From contig CAMPAP010000016.1 of NCBI GenBank assembly GCA_946631935.1, positions 1 to 6,641 on the forward strand: a stretch of 6,641 nt of DNA, read 5' to 3'. Positions 1 to 6,220 of the stretch are shown one piece after another. The position numbers and the translations under genes are program-made. Numbering within the stretch: position 1 is the stretch's first letter; each line of letters starts with the position of its first letter. Source of the DNA: an uncultured Lachnospiraceae bacterium. GTDB lineage: Bacteria > Bacillota > Clostridia > Lachnospirales > Lachnospiraceae. Below the pieces are notes generated by a model, which was not told where the DNA came from, did not search any database, and saw nothing but the letters and a program-made list of their open reading frames with translations.

Positions 1-160
1 AAAGCATCTCCTGTGTTTTCTTTCTTTCCTTGCTCTGAGGTCTCATAAAGAAAAACCAGAGAGCAAACATAAGCGCTCCGTATATTACGATCATTGATAT
101 CCATGAAGCCTGATTAGCCTGGGCTGCGACATCTTCTGCACTAAGAAGTAAAAAATCCAT
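1..160 (-). CDS. yajC: Preprotein translocase subunit YajC, N-terminal part (cut by window edge)
   Basis: YajC is a small single-span membrane protein that accompanies SecD-SecF at the Sec translocon. Fifty-three residues are visible before the left edge, about half of a usual YajC (roughly 85-115 residues). A polar N-terminus of about 20 residues (MDFLLLSAEDVAAQANQAS) is followed by one hydrophobic span at about residues 21-39. Next comes the family's hallmark MRPQ and a basic Lys/Arg-rich stretch ending in QEML, matching the typical 'RPQ..++++Q.ML' after the YajC membrane segment. The ATG start at 158-160 has a strong GGAGG at 168-172 with 7-nt spacing. An in-frame ATG two codons upstream sits only 1 nt from that site, so it is unlikely to be used. 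The gene has its own predicted promoter. The preceding tgt fits the classic tgt-yajC-secDF neighbourhood, but secD and secF would lie outside the window. Confidence 0.9.
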   Translation of the reverse strand, partial: MDFLLLSAEDVAAQANQASWISMIVIYGALMFALWFFFMRPQSKERKKTQEML

Positions 161-197
161 TATCATTCCTCCGTTAACAGGTATTAATTACATATCT

Positions 198-226
198 GTA
201 TGAGTCTTACTCAAACACACTCATAC
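198..226. repeat. Perfect 8+8 bp inverted repeat in the yajC leader, possible operator
   Basis: The half-sites GTATGAGT (198-205) and ACTCATAC (219-226) are exact reverse complements separated by 13 bp, so their centres are 21 bp apart, about two helical turns. Read on the minus strand, a further ATC/GAT pairing extends the stem if one base bulges. A competing small hairpin (TGAGT-AAG-ACTCA) shares one arm. The repeat starts 1 bp downstream of the predicted -10 of the yajC promoter and covers the likely transcription start, which suits a repressor site. No U-tract follows, so it is not an intrinsic terminator. That it binds a regulator is inference. Confidence 0.45.
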
Positions 227-227
227 G

Positions 228-256
228 ATAATACACGATTATGAAAAAAGTATCAA
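228..256 (-). promoter_or_regulatory. Predicted sigma-A-type promoter of yajC
   Basis: On the minus strand a -35 TTGATA (251-256) and a -10 TATTAT (228-233) are separated by exactly 17 bp. Each matches five of six consensus bases. Transcription should start near 219-222, giving a leader of about 60 nt before the yajC ATG. It lies in the 106-nt gap between the CAP gene and yajC, suggesting yajC and genes after it can be transcribed independently of tgt. Confidence 0.6.
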
Positions 257-266
257 ATATAAGTTT

Positions 267-1088
267 TTATGAAGAAAACATCTGTACCCAGTAATGACCG
301 TAAGTAGTGCCGGGAGCGTAAACATGTCCGATACCGATCTTTGCAAAACCCGGATTTAAGATATTTGCCCTGTGTCCCTGGCTGTTCATCCAGGAATTCA
401 TAACGGCCTGGGGCGATGCCTGGCCTGCAGCGATGTTTTCTCCGACTCTCCCCGGATTCTTAACTGCGGTAAAACATGATGAACCGTCAGGTCTTGTATG
501 TGAAAAGTATGTTGTGATCTCCTGAGCCCTTACTGCAGCTCCGGGAGCAAGGTTTGAAGGATCCCATGAAAGAGGAGCAAGACCGATTTTTATTCTTTCA
601 GCATTACAAATATCAAGCACCTGCTGCTCAAAAGTACCGATGCCGGATAAAGCAGGGACAGAAGTCTGGGGCTTTTGGCCTGTTCCCGCTTCCTGATAAG
701 CATTTGCAAATCTTCCTTCATTTTTACCGAAAAGTTCATAATGAAGCTTTAATACTGAAGGGTCTTTGCCAAGCGCCGCTACTACATCGGGATATCTTGC
801 AGCATAATATGAAGCATCAAAATCTCCTGTCTGAACCTGAGAGCCCGAAGGAGAAACGGCAAGTCTTCCTTCTGCTTTTCCGCATACGGTGTAGTGAAAA
901 TAAAGCATATCTTCCGATGTTCCGAATACAGAGACAACATCGGGATATGCGGATGCATAAAATGAAGCATCAAAAACAGTACCGTCAGGCATTACTTTAG
1001 CTGCTGCTGATGCGCTTTCACCGGGGATCAGTACCAGAAAGGCCAATAAAAATGCAGAAATGATAAGTAAAAATGATCTTTTTTTCAT
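267..1088 (-). CDS. Secreted CAP/SCP-domain (YkwD-like) protein with two N-terminal repeat modules
   Basis: This 273-residue protein starts with a signal peptide: MKKR, then a hydrophobic core to about residue 22, then a small-residue region ending near SASAAA at 25-30. Two copies of a ~39-residue module follow (39-77 and 90-128). A short Gln/Thr/Pro linker leads to a CAP domain at about 155-271. CAP features are visible: the N-terminal helix with NAER, FSH-T-RPDG with His197, GENIA with Glu217, the W-(x)5-HR-ANIL segment with His239, and a final HYWVQMF with His265. These are the conserved cavity residues of CAP proteins. Bacterial YkwD-like members are exported, but their biochemical role is mostly unknown. 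The ATG has AGGAG at 1095-1099, spaced 6 nt. It lies 63 nt after tgt and 106 nt before yajC, with no terminator visible on either side. The domain call is firm. Its target (wall, sporulation or other) is not shown by the sequence. Confidence 0.9.
   Translation of the reverse strand: MKKRSFLLIISAFLLAFLVLIPGESASAAAKVMPDGTVFDASFYASAYPDVVSVFGTSEDMLYFHYTVCGKAEGRLAVSPSGSQVQTGDFDASYYAARYPDVVAALGKDPSVLKLHYELFGKNEGRFANAYQEAGTGQKPQTSVPALSGIGTFEQQVLDICNAERIKIGLAPLSWDPSNLAPGAAVRAQEITTYFSHTRPDGSSCFTAVKNPGRVGENIAAGQASPQAVMNSWMNSQGHRANILNPGFAKIGIGHVYAPGTTYGHYWVQMFSS
705..821 (-). repeat. Second copy of the FDAxxY-YPDV-HY-EGR protein module in the CAP protein
   Basis: This segment encodes residues 90-128 of the CAP protein. 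It aligns without gaps to residues 39-77: both share FDAS-(F/Y)-YA, YPDVV, a Gly at the same place, then HY, GK, and EGR followed by a hydrophobic residue and Ala. The DNA copies have diverged, so this is a protein-level duplication rather than a recent tandem repeat. Similar modules with 'HY..xG..EGR' endings are familiar from other secreted bacterial proteins. I cannot give a Pfam name for it. Confidence 0.8.
858..974 (-). repeat. First copy of the FDAxxY-YPDV-HY-EGR protein module in the CAP protein
   Basis: This segment encodes residues 39-77, directly after the signal peptide and a short linker. The core is FDASFY, then YPDVV, a Gly-containing turn, HY, and GKAEGR. The register with the second copy is 51 residues. 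The pattern of conserved aromatic residues and the HY/EGR pair suggests a small folded unit, perhaps for surface attachment. That role is inference. Confidence 0.8.
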
Positions 1089-1151
1089 ATTATTCTCCTG
1101 TCTGAATTTTTTTTATTTATTTCACATTAAGGATAATTTCTATCCTGTTTT

Positions 1152-2294
1152 TTACAAAGGTCCTGATGATAATCTGTAAAGCATTTCATCTTTGAAGGAT
1201 GAAAATCTGTCCTCATCGATGGCATCCCTTATTTCCTTCATCAGATGATTGTAGAAATACAGATTATGAAGTACGCAAAGACGTAGTCCCAGCATCTCAC
1301 CCGATTTATGCAGATGCCTGATATATGCCCTTGAGTACCTGCGGCATGCAGGACAGGCACAGCCTTCTTCTATGGGTCTGTCATCTTCTGCATATTTTGC
1401 ATTATTAATGTTTATTTTCCCGTCATGTGTATAAAGATGTCCGTGACGGCCGTTTCTTGAAGGATATACACAGTCAAACATGTCTATTCCGCGGCTTACA
1501 GCCTCTATTATATTGGCAGGAGTGCCGACGCCCATAAGGTATCTGGGTTTGTCAGAAGGAAGGACCGGTGCCGTGACATCTATAATCTCATACATCTCTT
1601 CGTGGGTCTCACCAACAGCAAGTCCGCCAATTGCGTATCCGTCAAGATCAAGAGAAGCGATCCTCTCAGCGTTATCCATTCTTATATCCGGATAAACAGC
1701 CCCCTGGTTTATGCCAAAAAGAAGCTGATCTTTATTGATGGTATCTTCAAGACTGTTAAGTCTTTTCATTTCATCCTTGCATCTGACAAGCCATCTTTCG
1801 GTTCTTTCAACAGATCTTAAAACATAATCCCTGTCAGCCTTTGACGGAGGACACTCATCAAATGCCATGGCGATGGTCGATGCAAGATTACTCTGTATCT
1901 GCATGCTCTCCTCAGGCCCCATGAATATCTTATGACCGTCTATATGGCTTCTGAAGGTAACACCTTCTTCTTTTATCTTCCTCATGGATGCAAGAGAAAA
2001 AACCTGAAAACCGCCGGAATCAGTAAGAACCGGCCCCTTCCAGTCCATGAACTTTCTGACTCCGCCCATGGTCTTTATAAGCTCATCTCCTGTTCTGACA
2101 TGGAGGTGATAGGTATTTGAAAGTTCGATCTGGCAGCCGATATTTTCAAGATCCTCGGAAGACACTCCTCCTTTAATTGCCGCAACGGTTCCGACATTCA
2201 TAAAAAGAGGAGTCTGCACCGTGCCGTGTACAGTACTAAGCTCCCCTCGTCTTGCATTACCGTCTTTTTTTATTAATTTAAATATCTTACTCAA
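1152..2294 (-). CDS. tgt: Queuine/preQ1 tRNA-guanine transglycosylase
   Basis: Tgt exchanges guanine at the wobble position 34 of GUN-anticodon tRNAs for preQ1, on the route to queuosine. From the TTG at 2292-2294 it is 380 residues, the usual bacterial size. It begins MSKIFKLIKKDGNARRGE, which matches the family's normal N-terminus. Visible active-site parts (numbered from this start) are DSGGFQ with Asp92, FDECPP with Asp146 and Cys148, GGLAVGE, and the MFDCV-PSRNGRHG segment with the nucleophile Asp274. The zinc site is CxCxxC (Cys312, Cys314, Cys317) plus His343 in VLHNL, with the standard 26-residue spacing. The frame stays open to a TTG at 2337-2339, but that start would add 15 non-family residues and overlap the upstream carboxypeptidase gene. 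The chosen TTG has GGAG at 2302-2305, spaced 7 nt. The gene follows the carboxypeptidase by 16 nt. No queA is visible here. Confidence 0.95.
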   Translation of the reverse strand: MSKIFKLIKKDGNARRGELSTVHGTVQTPLFMNVGTVAAIKGGVSSEDLENIGCQIELSNTYHLHVRTGDELIKTMGGVRKFMDWKGPVLTDSGGFQVFSLASMRKIKEEGVTFRSHIDGHKIFMGPEESMQIQSNLASTIAMAFDECPPSKADRDYVLRSVERTERWLVRCKDEMKRLNSLEDTINKDQLLFGINQGAVYPDIRMDNAERIASLDLDGYAIGGLAVGETHEEMYEIIDVTAPVLPSDKPRYLMGVGTPANIIEAVSRGIDMFDCVYPSRNGRHGHLYTHDGKININNAKYAEDDRPIEEGCACPACRRYSRAYIRHLHKSGEMLGLRLCVLHNLYFYNHLMKEIRDAIDEDRFSSFKDEMLYRLSSGPL

Positions 2295-2301
2295 AATAAA
2301 G

Positions 2302-2305
2302 CTCC
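2302..2305 (-). promoter_or_regulatory. Shine-Dalgarno that decides the tgt start
   Basis: GGAG lies just after the carboxypeptidase stop (TGA at 2311-2313) and 7 nt before the TTG at 2292-2294. Nothing comparable sits at a good distance from the longer TTG start at 2337-2339. An ATT directly before the chosen TTG is a less likely alternative with 4-nt spacing. Confidence 0.7.
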
Positions 2306-2310
2306 GAAGA

Positions 2311-3402
2311 TCAAAATACTTCTTCCCAGAATTCTTCAAGGGTAAGTCCCTTAAAAGTCATATAAGCGGCAGCTTCTCTGCCGACATATCTGAAATGCCA
2401 TGGTTCATATTCTATGGTGGTTATATATTCCTTATCCTTGGGATATCTGAGGATAAAACCGTATTTATAGCAGTTCTGTGCAAGCCAGATTCCTTCAGAT
2501 GTTTCGCCGAAACCTTCTCCCAGGTGGGCATATTCGTTATTGACGATATCAAAAGCAAGACCAATCTGATGCTCACTTGTACCGGGCAGGGTAACCGCTT
2601 CTGCGGCAAGCTGATAAGCATCTATATAGTTCATTCCGGACTGCATATATTTATTAAGATCATAATTAAAAAGGGTTTCCTGCTTATCTCCGGATCTGTA
2701 GGGAGAAACTATCCAGATATTCATACCGGCGTTCCTTGCATCCCTGAGCATCAGGACAAGATCATCTATAACCCTTTCATCGCACTGTATATTCTGTGCA
2801 AGTGAGCCTAAAGGAAAATCATAATCGGAAGGAACGGAATGCTGCTTATTTACAAGTATCAGTCTCCAGTCACTTTTATCAAAGACAAGACTGTCCAGGT
2901 CATATTCTGAAATAAACGAAGGTTGTACCGCTTCCTGAATTTCATCATCAGGCAAAAGAGCTTCATCCAAAATATCATCCGTACCTATGGCATAGACTCT
3001 CTGACCTTCAGAATTGGTACTTACAAACCCAACGTCAAGAGCTCCCTCCCTTGTGACAAAATCGTCAAAAAAGAGTTCCTTGGCTTCTTCTGCGGTAAGG
3101 ACATCCGTTTCTTCCTCGGCAAGGGATATGGATTCATCAAGCTCATTAAAATCAATAATGCCAAGATTGGTTACGGAGCCTGTAAAAAGAGGAAAGGAAA
3201 AACTGCAAAATGCCACAAAACAAAGCGGGGAAGTGCAAAGAAGAATAAACTTAAGTAAATATCTTCTGCAAAGATCCCCAAGATCTATCCAGCCGAAAAC
3301 AAGCCCTCTTATGACGGGGGAGAAAAAACGAAATATCCTGTTTTCTCTGGAATGCTTTCTGATAAGATCAGAAGCAACATCCTTTTTTGTCCTGTTCAGC
3401 AT
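2311..3402 (-). CDS. Membrane-anchored VanY-type (M15B) D-alanyl-D-alanine carboxypeptidase family protein
   Basis: M15B enzymes are zinc carboxypeptidases that trim the C-terminal D-Ala of peptidoglycan stem peptides outside the cell. They include D,D-types such as VanY and L,D-types such as LdcB. The protein has 363 residues. It has a basic cytoplasmic N-terminus (1-48), one hydrophobic span at about 49-74 with Arg/Lys on the inner side, an acidic linker of about 100 residues, and the catalytic domain from about 190 to the end. Motifs are SPYRS (Arg236), SEHQIGLAFD with zinc ligands His278 and Asp285, and EPWHFRYVG with catalytic Glu333 and zinc ligand His336. All key residues are intact. 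The ATG at 3400-3402 has no clear Shine-Dalgarno in the 11 nt after the upstream stop, so re-initiation by ribosomes leaving the lactonase gene is plausible. Sequence alone cannot separate D,D from L,D specificity. Nothing nearby (no vanHAX) points to glycopeptide resistance. Confidence 0.9.
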   Translation of the reverse strand: MLNRTKKDVASDLIRKHSRENRIFRFFSPVIRGLVFGWIDLGDLCRRYLLKFILLCTSPLCFVAFCSFSFPLFTGSVTNLGIIDFNELDESISLAEEETDVLTAEEAKELFFDDFVTREGALDVGFVSTNSEGQRVYAIGTDDILDEALLPDDEIQEAVQPSFISEYDLDSLVFDKSDWRLILVNKQHSVPSDYDFPLGSLAQNIQCDERVIDDLVLMLRDARNAGMNIWIVSPYRSGDKQETLFNYDLNKYMQSGMNYIDAYQLAAEAVTLPGTSEHQIGLAFDIVNNEYAHLGEGFGETSEGIWLAQNCYKYGFILRYPKDKEYITTIEYEPWHFRYVGREAAAYMTFKGLTLEEFWEEVF

Positions 3403-3413
3403 CTTAAGACCGG

Positions 3414-4508
3414 TTATGATTCATCCACGAGTTTATGAACAACGATACAGTTGGGAGTATCAATATGAACGAAATTACCGTTCAGCATCATGGTTCCGTT
3501 TTCAATATCAAGCTTAAAGAATGACATTTCATTTGATTCATGATTAAGCGAAACCAGGAATTTATTGCCCGGAAGTATCTCCGCATCCTTGGGATAATCA
3601 CCGGAAACAGGGAGCAAAAGCTTCTTCTCTAACAGACCGGTTTTTTGATCTGCTGAAAAGATGGCAACAGAATTATCTCCGGGAATCGTAGTGATCAGAT
3701 ATTTATAATCCTTTGAAAACGAAAGTGCGCTGAGAGAGAAATTGGTTCCTCCGCCGGGCTTTACGACTTCAACGGTCTGTATCCTTTCAAAATGAGGATT
3801 CTTGCCGTCAAATTCATATTCATATACATCAATTTTGCAGGAGGACTCAAGACATACATAGATATACTTGCCGTTTCCCGAAAGCTTGATCTGTCTGGGT
3901 GAGGATTCCAGATCGCATCTTAATATATCAACAAGCTTTACTTTACCTGTCTCCTTGTTAAGGTCATATACGTTAACATGATCCATGCCCTGATCCGCAA
4001 CAAGAATGTATCTGTTGTCATGTGTCATACGGGCACTTGCGATATGTGGTCTTGAGTTTCTGTCTGCCATGGAACCGAGGCCCTTATGGAAAACCTCATC
4101 GGTGATCCTTCCGACTCCGCCGTTATCACGAAGATGAAGAACCGTAAGCTTTCCGTCATGATAGCCTGCAACCATGAGGTATTTATCCGTGTAATCCGTG
4201 GCAAGATAACAGCCTCTCATTCCGTTGATGGGTGCAAAATTGATAAGCTCAAGATTACCGTCACTTAAGATCTTATAAGACTCAACACCAAGATCAGTTA
4301 TGGAATACAGGTATTTTCCGTTATGTGAGATCGTAATATATGACGAGTTTGTGATCTCAACCTTGTCCTTTTCGGTGAATCTGCCCTTTTCCATATCCAC
4401 ATCATAAATCCTGATACCGTGATTATCATTCATGGTATATGTGGAAACATAGGCAACATACTTTTCCTCATTTTTCTTTGTGGTTTTTGTTGTTTTACTC
4501 TCAGCCAT
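3414..4508 (-). CDS. Lactonase-family beta-propeller protein (6-phosphogluconolactonase Pgl/YbhE-like)
   Basis: This 364-residue protein has the repeated blade pattern of the seven-bladed lactonase family, whose known members include E. coli Pgl (hydrolysis of 6-phosphogluconolactone in the pentose phosphate pathway). Blade-like repeats of the form 'S.NGKYLY....... V..Y.' occur at about 57-81, 101-126, 153-184, 202-230, 258-290, 304-333 and 345-361. RPHIASARMTHDNRYILVAD (153-172), SSPRQIKLSGNGKYIYVC (202-219) and YPKDAE (305-310) line up with the equivalent segments of Pgl. The N-terminus is a Lys/Thr-rich tail (residues 2-16) without a signal peptide, so it should act in the cytoplasm. It starts 9 nt after aroC with a GAGGAG that overlaps the aroC stop. 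No other pentose phosphate gene is near, so the exact substrate is open. Other members of this fold act on different lactones or are uncharacterised. Confidence 0.82.
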   Translation of the reverse strand: MAESKTTKTTKKNEEKYVAYVSTYTMNDNHGIRIYDVDMEKGRFTEKDKVEITNSSYITISHNGKYLYSITDLGVESYKILSDGNLELINFAPINGMRGCYLATDYTDKYLMVAGYHDGKLTVLHLRDNGGVGRITDEVFHKGLGSMADRNSRPHIASARMTHDNRYILVADQGMDHVNVYDLNKETGKVKLVDILRCDLESSPRQIKLSGNGKYIYVCLESSCKIDVYEYEFDGKNPHFERIQTVEVVKPGGGTNFSLSALSFSKDYKYLITTIPGDNSVAIFSADQKTGLLEKKLLLPVSGDYPKDAEILPGNKFLVSLNHESNEMSFFKLDIENGTMMLNGNFVHIDTPNCIVVHKLVDES

Positions 4509-4513
4509 AACCG

Positions 4514-4519
4514 CTCCTC
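4514..4519 (-). promoter_or_regulatory. Shine-Dalgarno of the lactonase gene overlapping the aroC stop
   Basis: GAGGAG begins inside the aroC TGA (4518-4520) and ends 5 nt before the lactonase ATG (4506-4508). A ribosome finishing aroC therefore covers the next initiation site, which is consistent with coupled translation of the two genes. Confidence 0.75.
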
Positions 4520-5621
4520 ACATTCTATTAAAAACAGATTTTACAGTTTCAATCTTAGAAGACATTCCATACAAAAGACTGTCCAAAACAGTGATGGCAC
4601 ACATACTCTCAAGAACCACCACAGCCCTGGGGACTATAACGGGGTCATGCCTTCCCTTTATTTCTATATCAGTGTTCTCACCGGATCTGTTTACCGTCTT
4701 CTGGGTCCTTGAAATGGAAGGTGTGGGTTTAACGGAGCACCTTACAATGATGTCGGAAGAATCGCTGATCCCTCCAAGTATACCGCCGCTGTGATTGGTC
4801 TTTTTTACAACACCGTTTTTTGAACTTCTGAATATATCGTTATTGGTGCTTCCGAAAGCCTTTGAAACAAGAGTTCCGTCTCCTATCTCCACGGACTTTA
4901 CGGCACCTATGCTCATTACAGCCTGGGATAATAAAGCATCCAGTTTATCGAAAACAGGATCACCGATACCGGCAGGAACTCCGCTGATACGGCACTCCAT
5001 AACTCCTCCGCAGGAATCGGATCTGTTCTTAAGGTCCGCTATATATTCAAGTGCCCTGGCATTGGCTGAAATATCAGGCATTGATGTGGCATTTGCAAGG
5101 ACCGTGCTTCTTGAATATTCTGAAAGATCCGCCTCAACGGGACCGATAGCCCTTGTATATGCTTCAACGCTGATCCCCAGTTCGGAAAGGACCTTTGCGG
5201 CAACGCTTCCGGCTATAACCCTTGCAGCCGTTTCCCTTCCGGAGCTTCTTCCTCCTCCTCTGTGATCCCTGAATCCGTATTTGGAATCATAGGTAAGATC
5301 CGCATGTCCGGGTCTGTAAACATCCTTTATATCATCATAATCACCGGAATGCTGGTCTGAATTATATATGATCACGGATATGGGAGTTCCGGTGGTTTTA
5401 CCTTCAAACACTCCGGATAAGATCCGGGGAGTATCAGATTCCTTTCTTGAAGTTGCAACTGACGGATTACCGGGTTTTCTTCTGTCAAGATATGGGATCA
5501 TATCCTCCTCTGAAAGCAAAACTCCCGCAGGGCAGCCGTCTATCACACATCCCAGCGCCTCACCGTGGGATTCCCCCCATGTAGTTATCCTGAATATTCT
5601 TCCGAATGATGAACCTGCCAT
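4518..5621 (-). CDS. aroC: Chorismate synthase
   Basis: AroC carries out the last step of the shikimate pathway: elimination of phosphate from 5-enolpyruvylshikimate-3-phosphate to give chorismate, using reduced FMN. The 367-residue length is normal for the family (E. coli 361). Signatures are all present: GESHGEALGCVIDGCP at 16-31 with His19, RPGHAD with His106, the RGGGRSSGRET phosphate/FMN-binding stretch at 121-131, GVPAGIGDPVFDKLDA at 214-229, NHSGGILGGIS at 276-286, and RHDP at 324-327 of the C-terminal signature. The start ATG is backed by AAAGGA at 5627-5632, 5 nt away, and MAGSSFG matches the usual N-terminus. It follows the DUF5662 gene by 29 nt and is likely co-translated with the downstream lactonase gene. 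No other shikimate gene is in the window, so it is separated from the rest of its pathway here. Confidence 0.97.
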   Translation of the reverse strand: MAGSSFGRIFRITTWGESHGEALGCVIDGCPAGVLLSEEDMIPYLDRRKPGNPSVATSRKESDTPRILSGVFEGKTTGTPISVIIYNSDQHSGDYDDIKDVYRPGHADLTYDSKYGFRDHRGGGRSSGRETAARVIAGSVAAKVLSELGISVEAYTRAIGPVEADLSEYSRSTVLANATSMPDISANARALEYIADLKNRSDSCGGVMECRISGVPAGIGDPVFDKLDALLSQAVMSIGAVKSVEIGDGTLVSKAFGSTNNDIFRSSKNGVVKKTNHSGGILGGISDSSDIIVRCSVKPTPSISRTQKTVNRSGENTDIEIKGRHDPVIVPRAVVVLESMCAITVLDSLLYGMSSKIETVKSVFNRM

Positions 5622-5650
5622 TTAGATCCTTTCTGAAAAAAACGTATAGC

Positions 5651-6220
5651 TTAAGCCTTCATTCCCGTCTTAAGATCATGCCTTAAAAGAGCGTAAGTCT
5701 TTTCTTCCCCGTATTTGGCAAGATAAGAAAGATATCTCTTCAGCTTTTTCTTTGTAAGCGGATGCATGGGCACAACTTCTATGCCGCTGTTAAAATATCT
5801 TAAAGCCGAAGCATTCGTATATTTTTTTCCTTCATATACTTTGGATGCGGCTATCCTGTCAATAACCATCTCTGCCAGATACTTATCCGGCATGTCCACG
5901 GGTATGAGTATATCCTCGCCGTTTTTAGCACCCTTTGTGTTGTAATCTATCCAGTATTCGTAATGATGCTTATTGCGTCCTTTGTGGTGAAGCCAGGCAG
6001 ATGAGTATCCCCGCTCTTCTCTTTCGGCATTGTTGGGGCTTCTCGTTCCCTGATAATATCTGACACCAACCAAAAACTCAGTGGGTGAATATTTTGAAAG
6101 ATCATGGGTAAGTCCCTGATAGTAAAGTCCTATCTTAAAACAACCTTCGCAAACAAGCATCCTGTGATGTGTAACAGTATAAAAATGTCTGATAAATCTG
6201 TAGATAAAAGGAGTTTTCAT
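5651..6220 (-). CDS. DUF5662-family protein of unknown function
   Basis: I recognise this 189-residue protein as the conserved DUF5662 type found widely in Firmicutes; its function is unknown to me. There is no signal peptide and no membrane span, so it is presumably cytoplasmic. The conserved core is HHRMLVCEGCFKIGLYYQGL (18-37), THDLSKYSPTEF (38-49), YYQGTRSPN (55-63) and WLHHKGRNKHHYEYW (76-90). It is unusually rich in histidine: His18, His19, His39 followed by Asp40, His78, His79, His85 and His86. Together with a later VIDR (Asp121), this resembles a helical metal site of HD-domain type; that is inference. The C-terminal part is Lys-rich (about 157-168). The ATG overlaps the stop of the debranching-type gene (ATGA) and has GAAGG at 6228-6232, spaced 7 nt, so the two are probably translationally coupled. 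Confidence 0.8.
   Translation of the reverse strand: MKTPFIYRFIRHFYTVTHHRMLVCEGCFKIGLYYQGLTHDLSKYSPTEFLVGVRYYQGTRSPNNAEREERGYSSAWLHHKGRNKHHYEYWIDYNTKGAKNGEDILIPVDMPDKYLAEMVIDRIAASKVYEGKKYTNASALRYFNSGIEVVPMHPLTKKKLKRYLSYLAKYGEEKTYALLRHDLKTGMKA

Noticed and set aside
554..1000. Plus-strand open frames opposite the CAP gene, and similar plus-strand frames opposite other genes
   Set aside because: They have low-complexity or unnatural composition, no ribosome binding sites, and lie antisense to genes with clear family motifs.
1131..1145. Small inverted repeat GGATA-ATTTC-TATCC in the gap between tgt and the CAP gene, as a possible terminator
   Set aside because: The stem is only 5 bp and A/T-rich, and on the minus strand (the coding direction) no U-tract follows. 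The T-run lies on the other side, where no plus-strand gene ends.
1130..1157. Possible promoter for the CAP gene (TTGTAA, 16 bp, TATCCT)
   Set aside because: Both boxes match the consensus only partly and the -35 overlaps the tgt stop. In such A/T-rich sequence this could easily be chance.
3403..5675. Several CTTAAG hexamers at or near gene junctions (for example before the carboxypeptidase start and around the DUF5662 stop)
   Set aside because: It is a short palindrome with no common spacing or flanking pattern. Some copies are simply inside codons, so I treat it as chance.
5833..5862. Perfect TTGACA on the minus strand inside the DUF5662 gene, 18 bp before TATATG, as an internal promoter for aroC
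   Set aside because: The -10 is weak, the site is about 210 bp inside a coding region, and the TTGACA is explained by coding sequence. It is not strong enough to annotate without transcript data.
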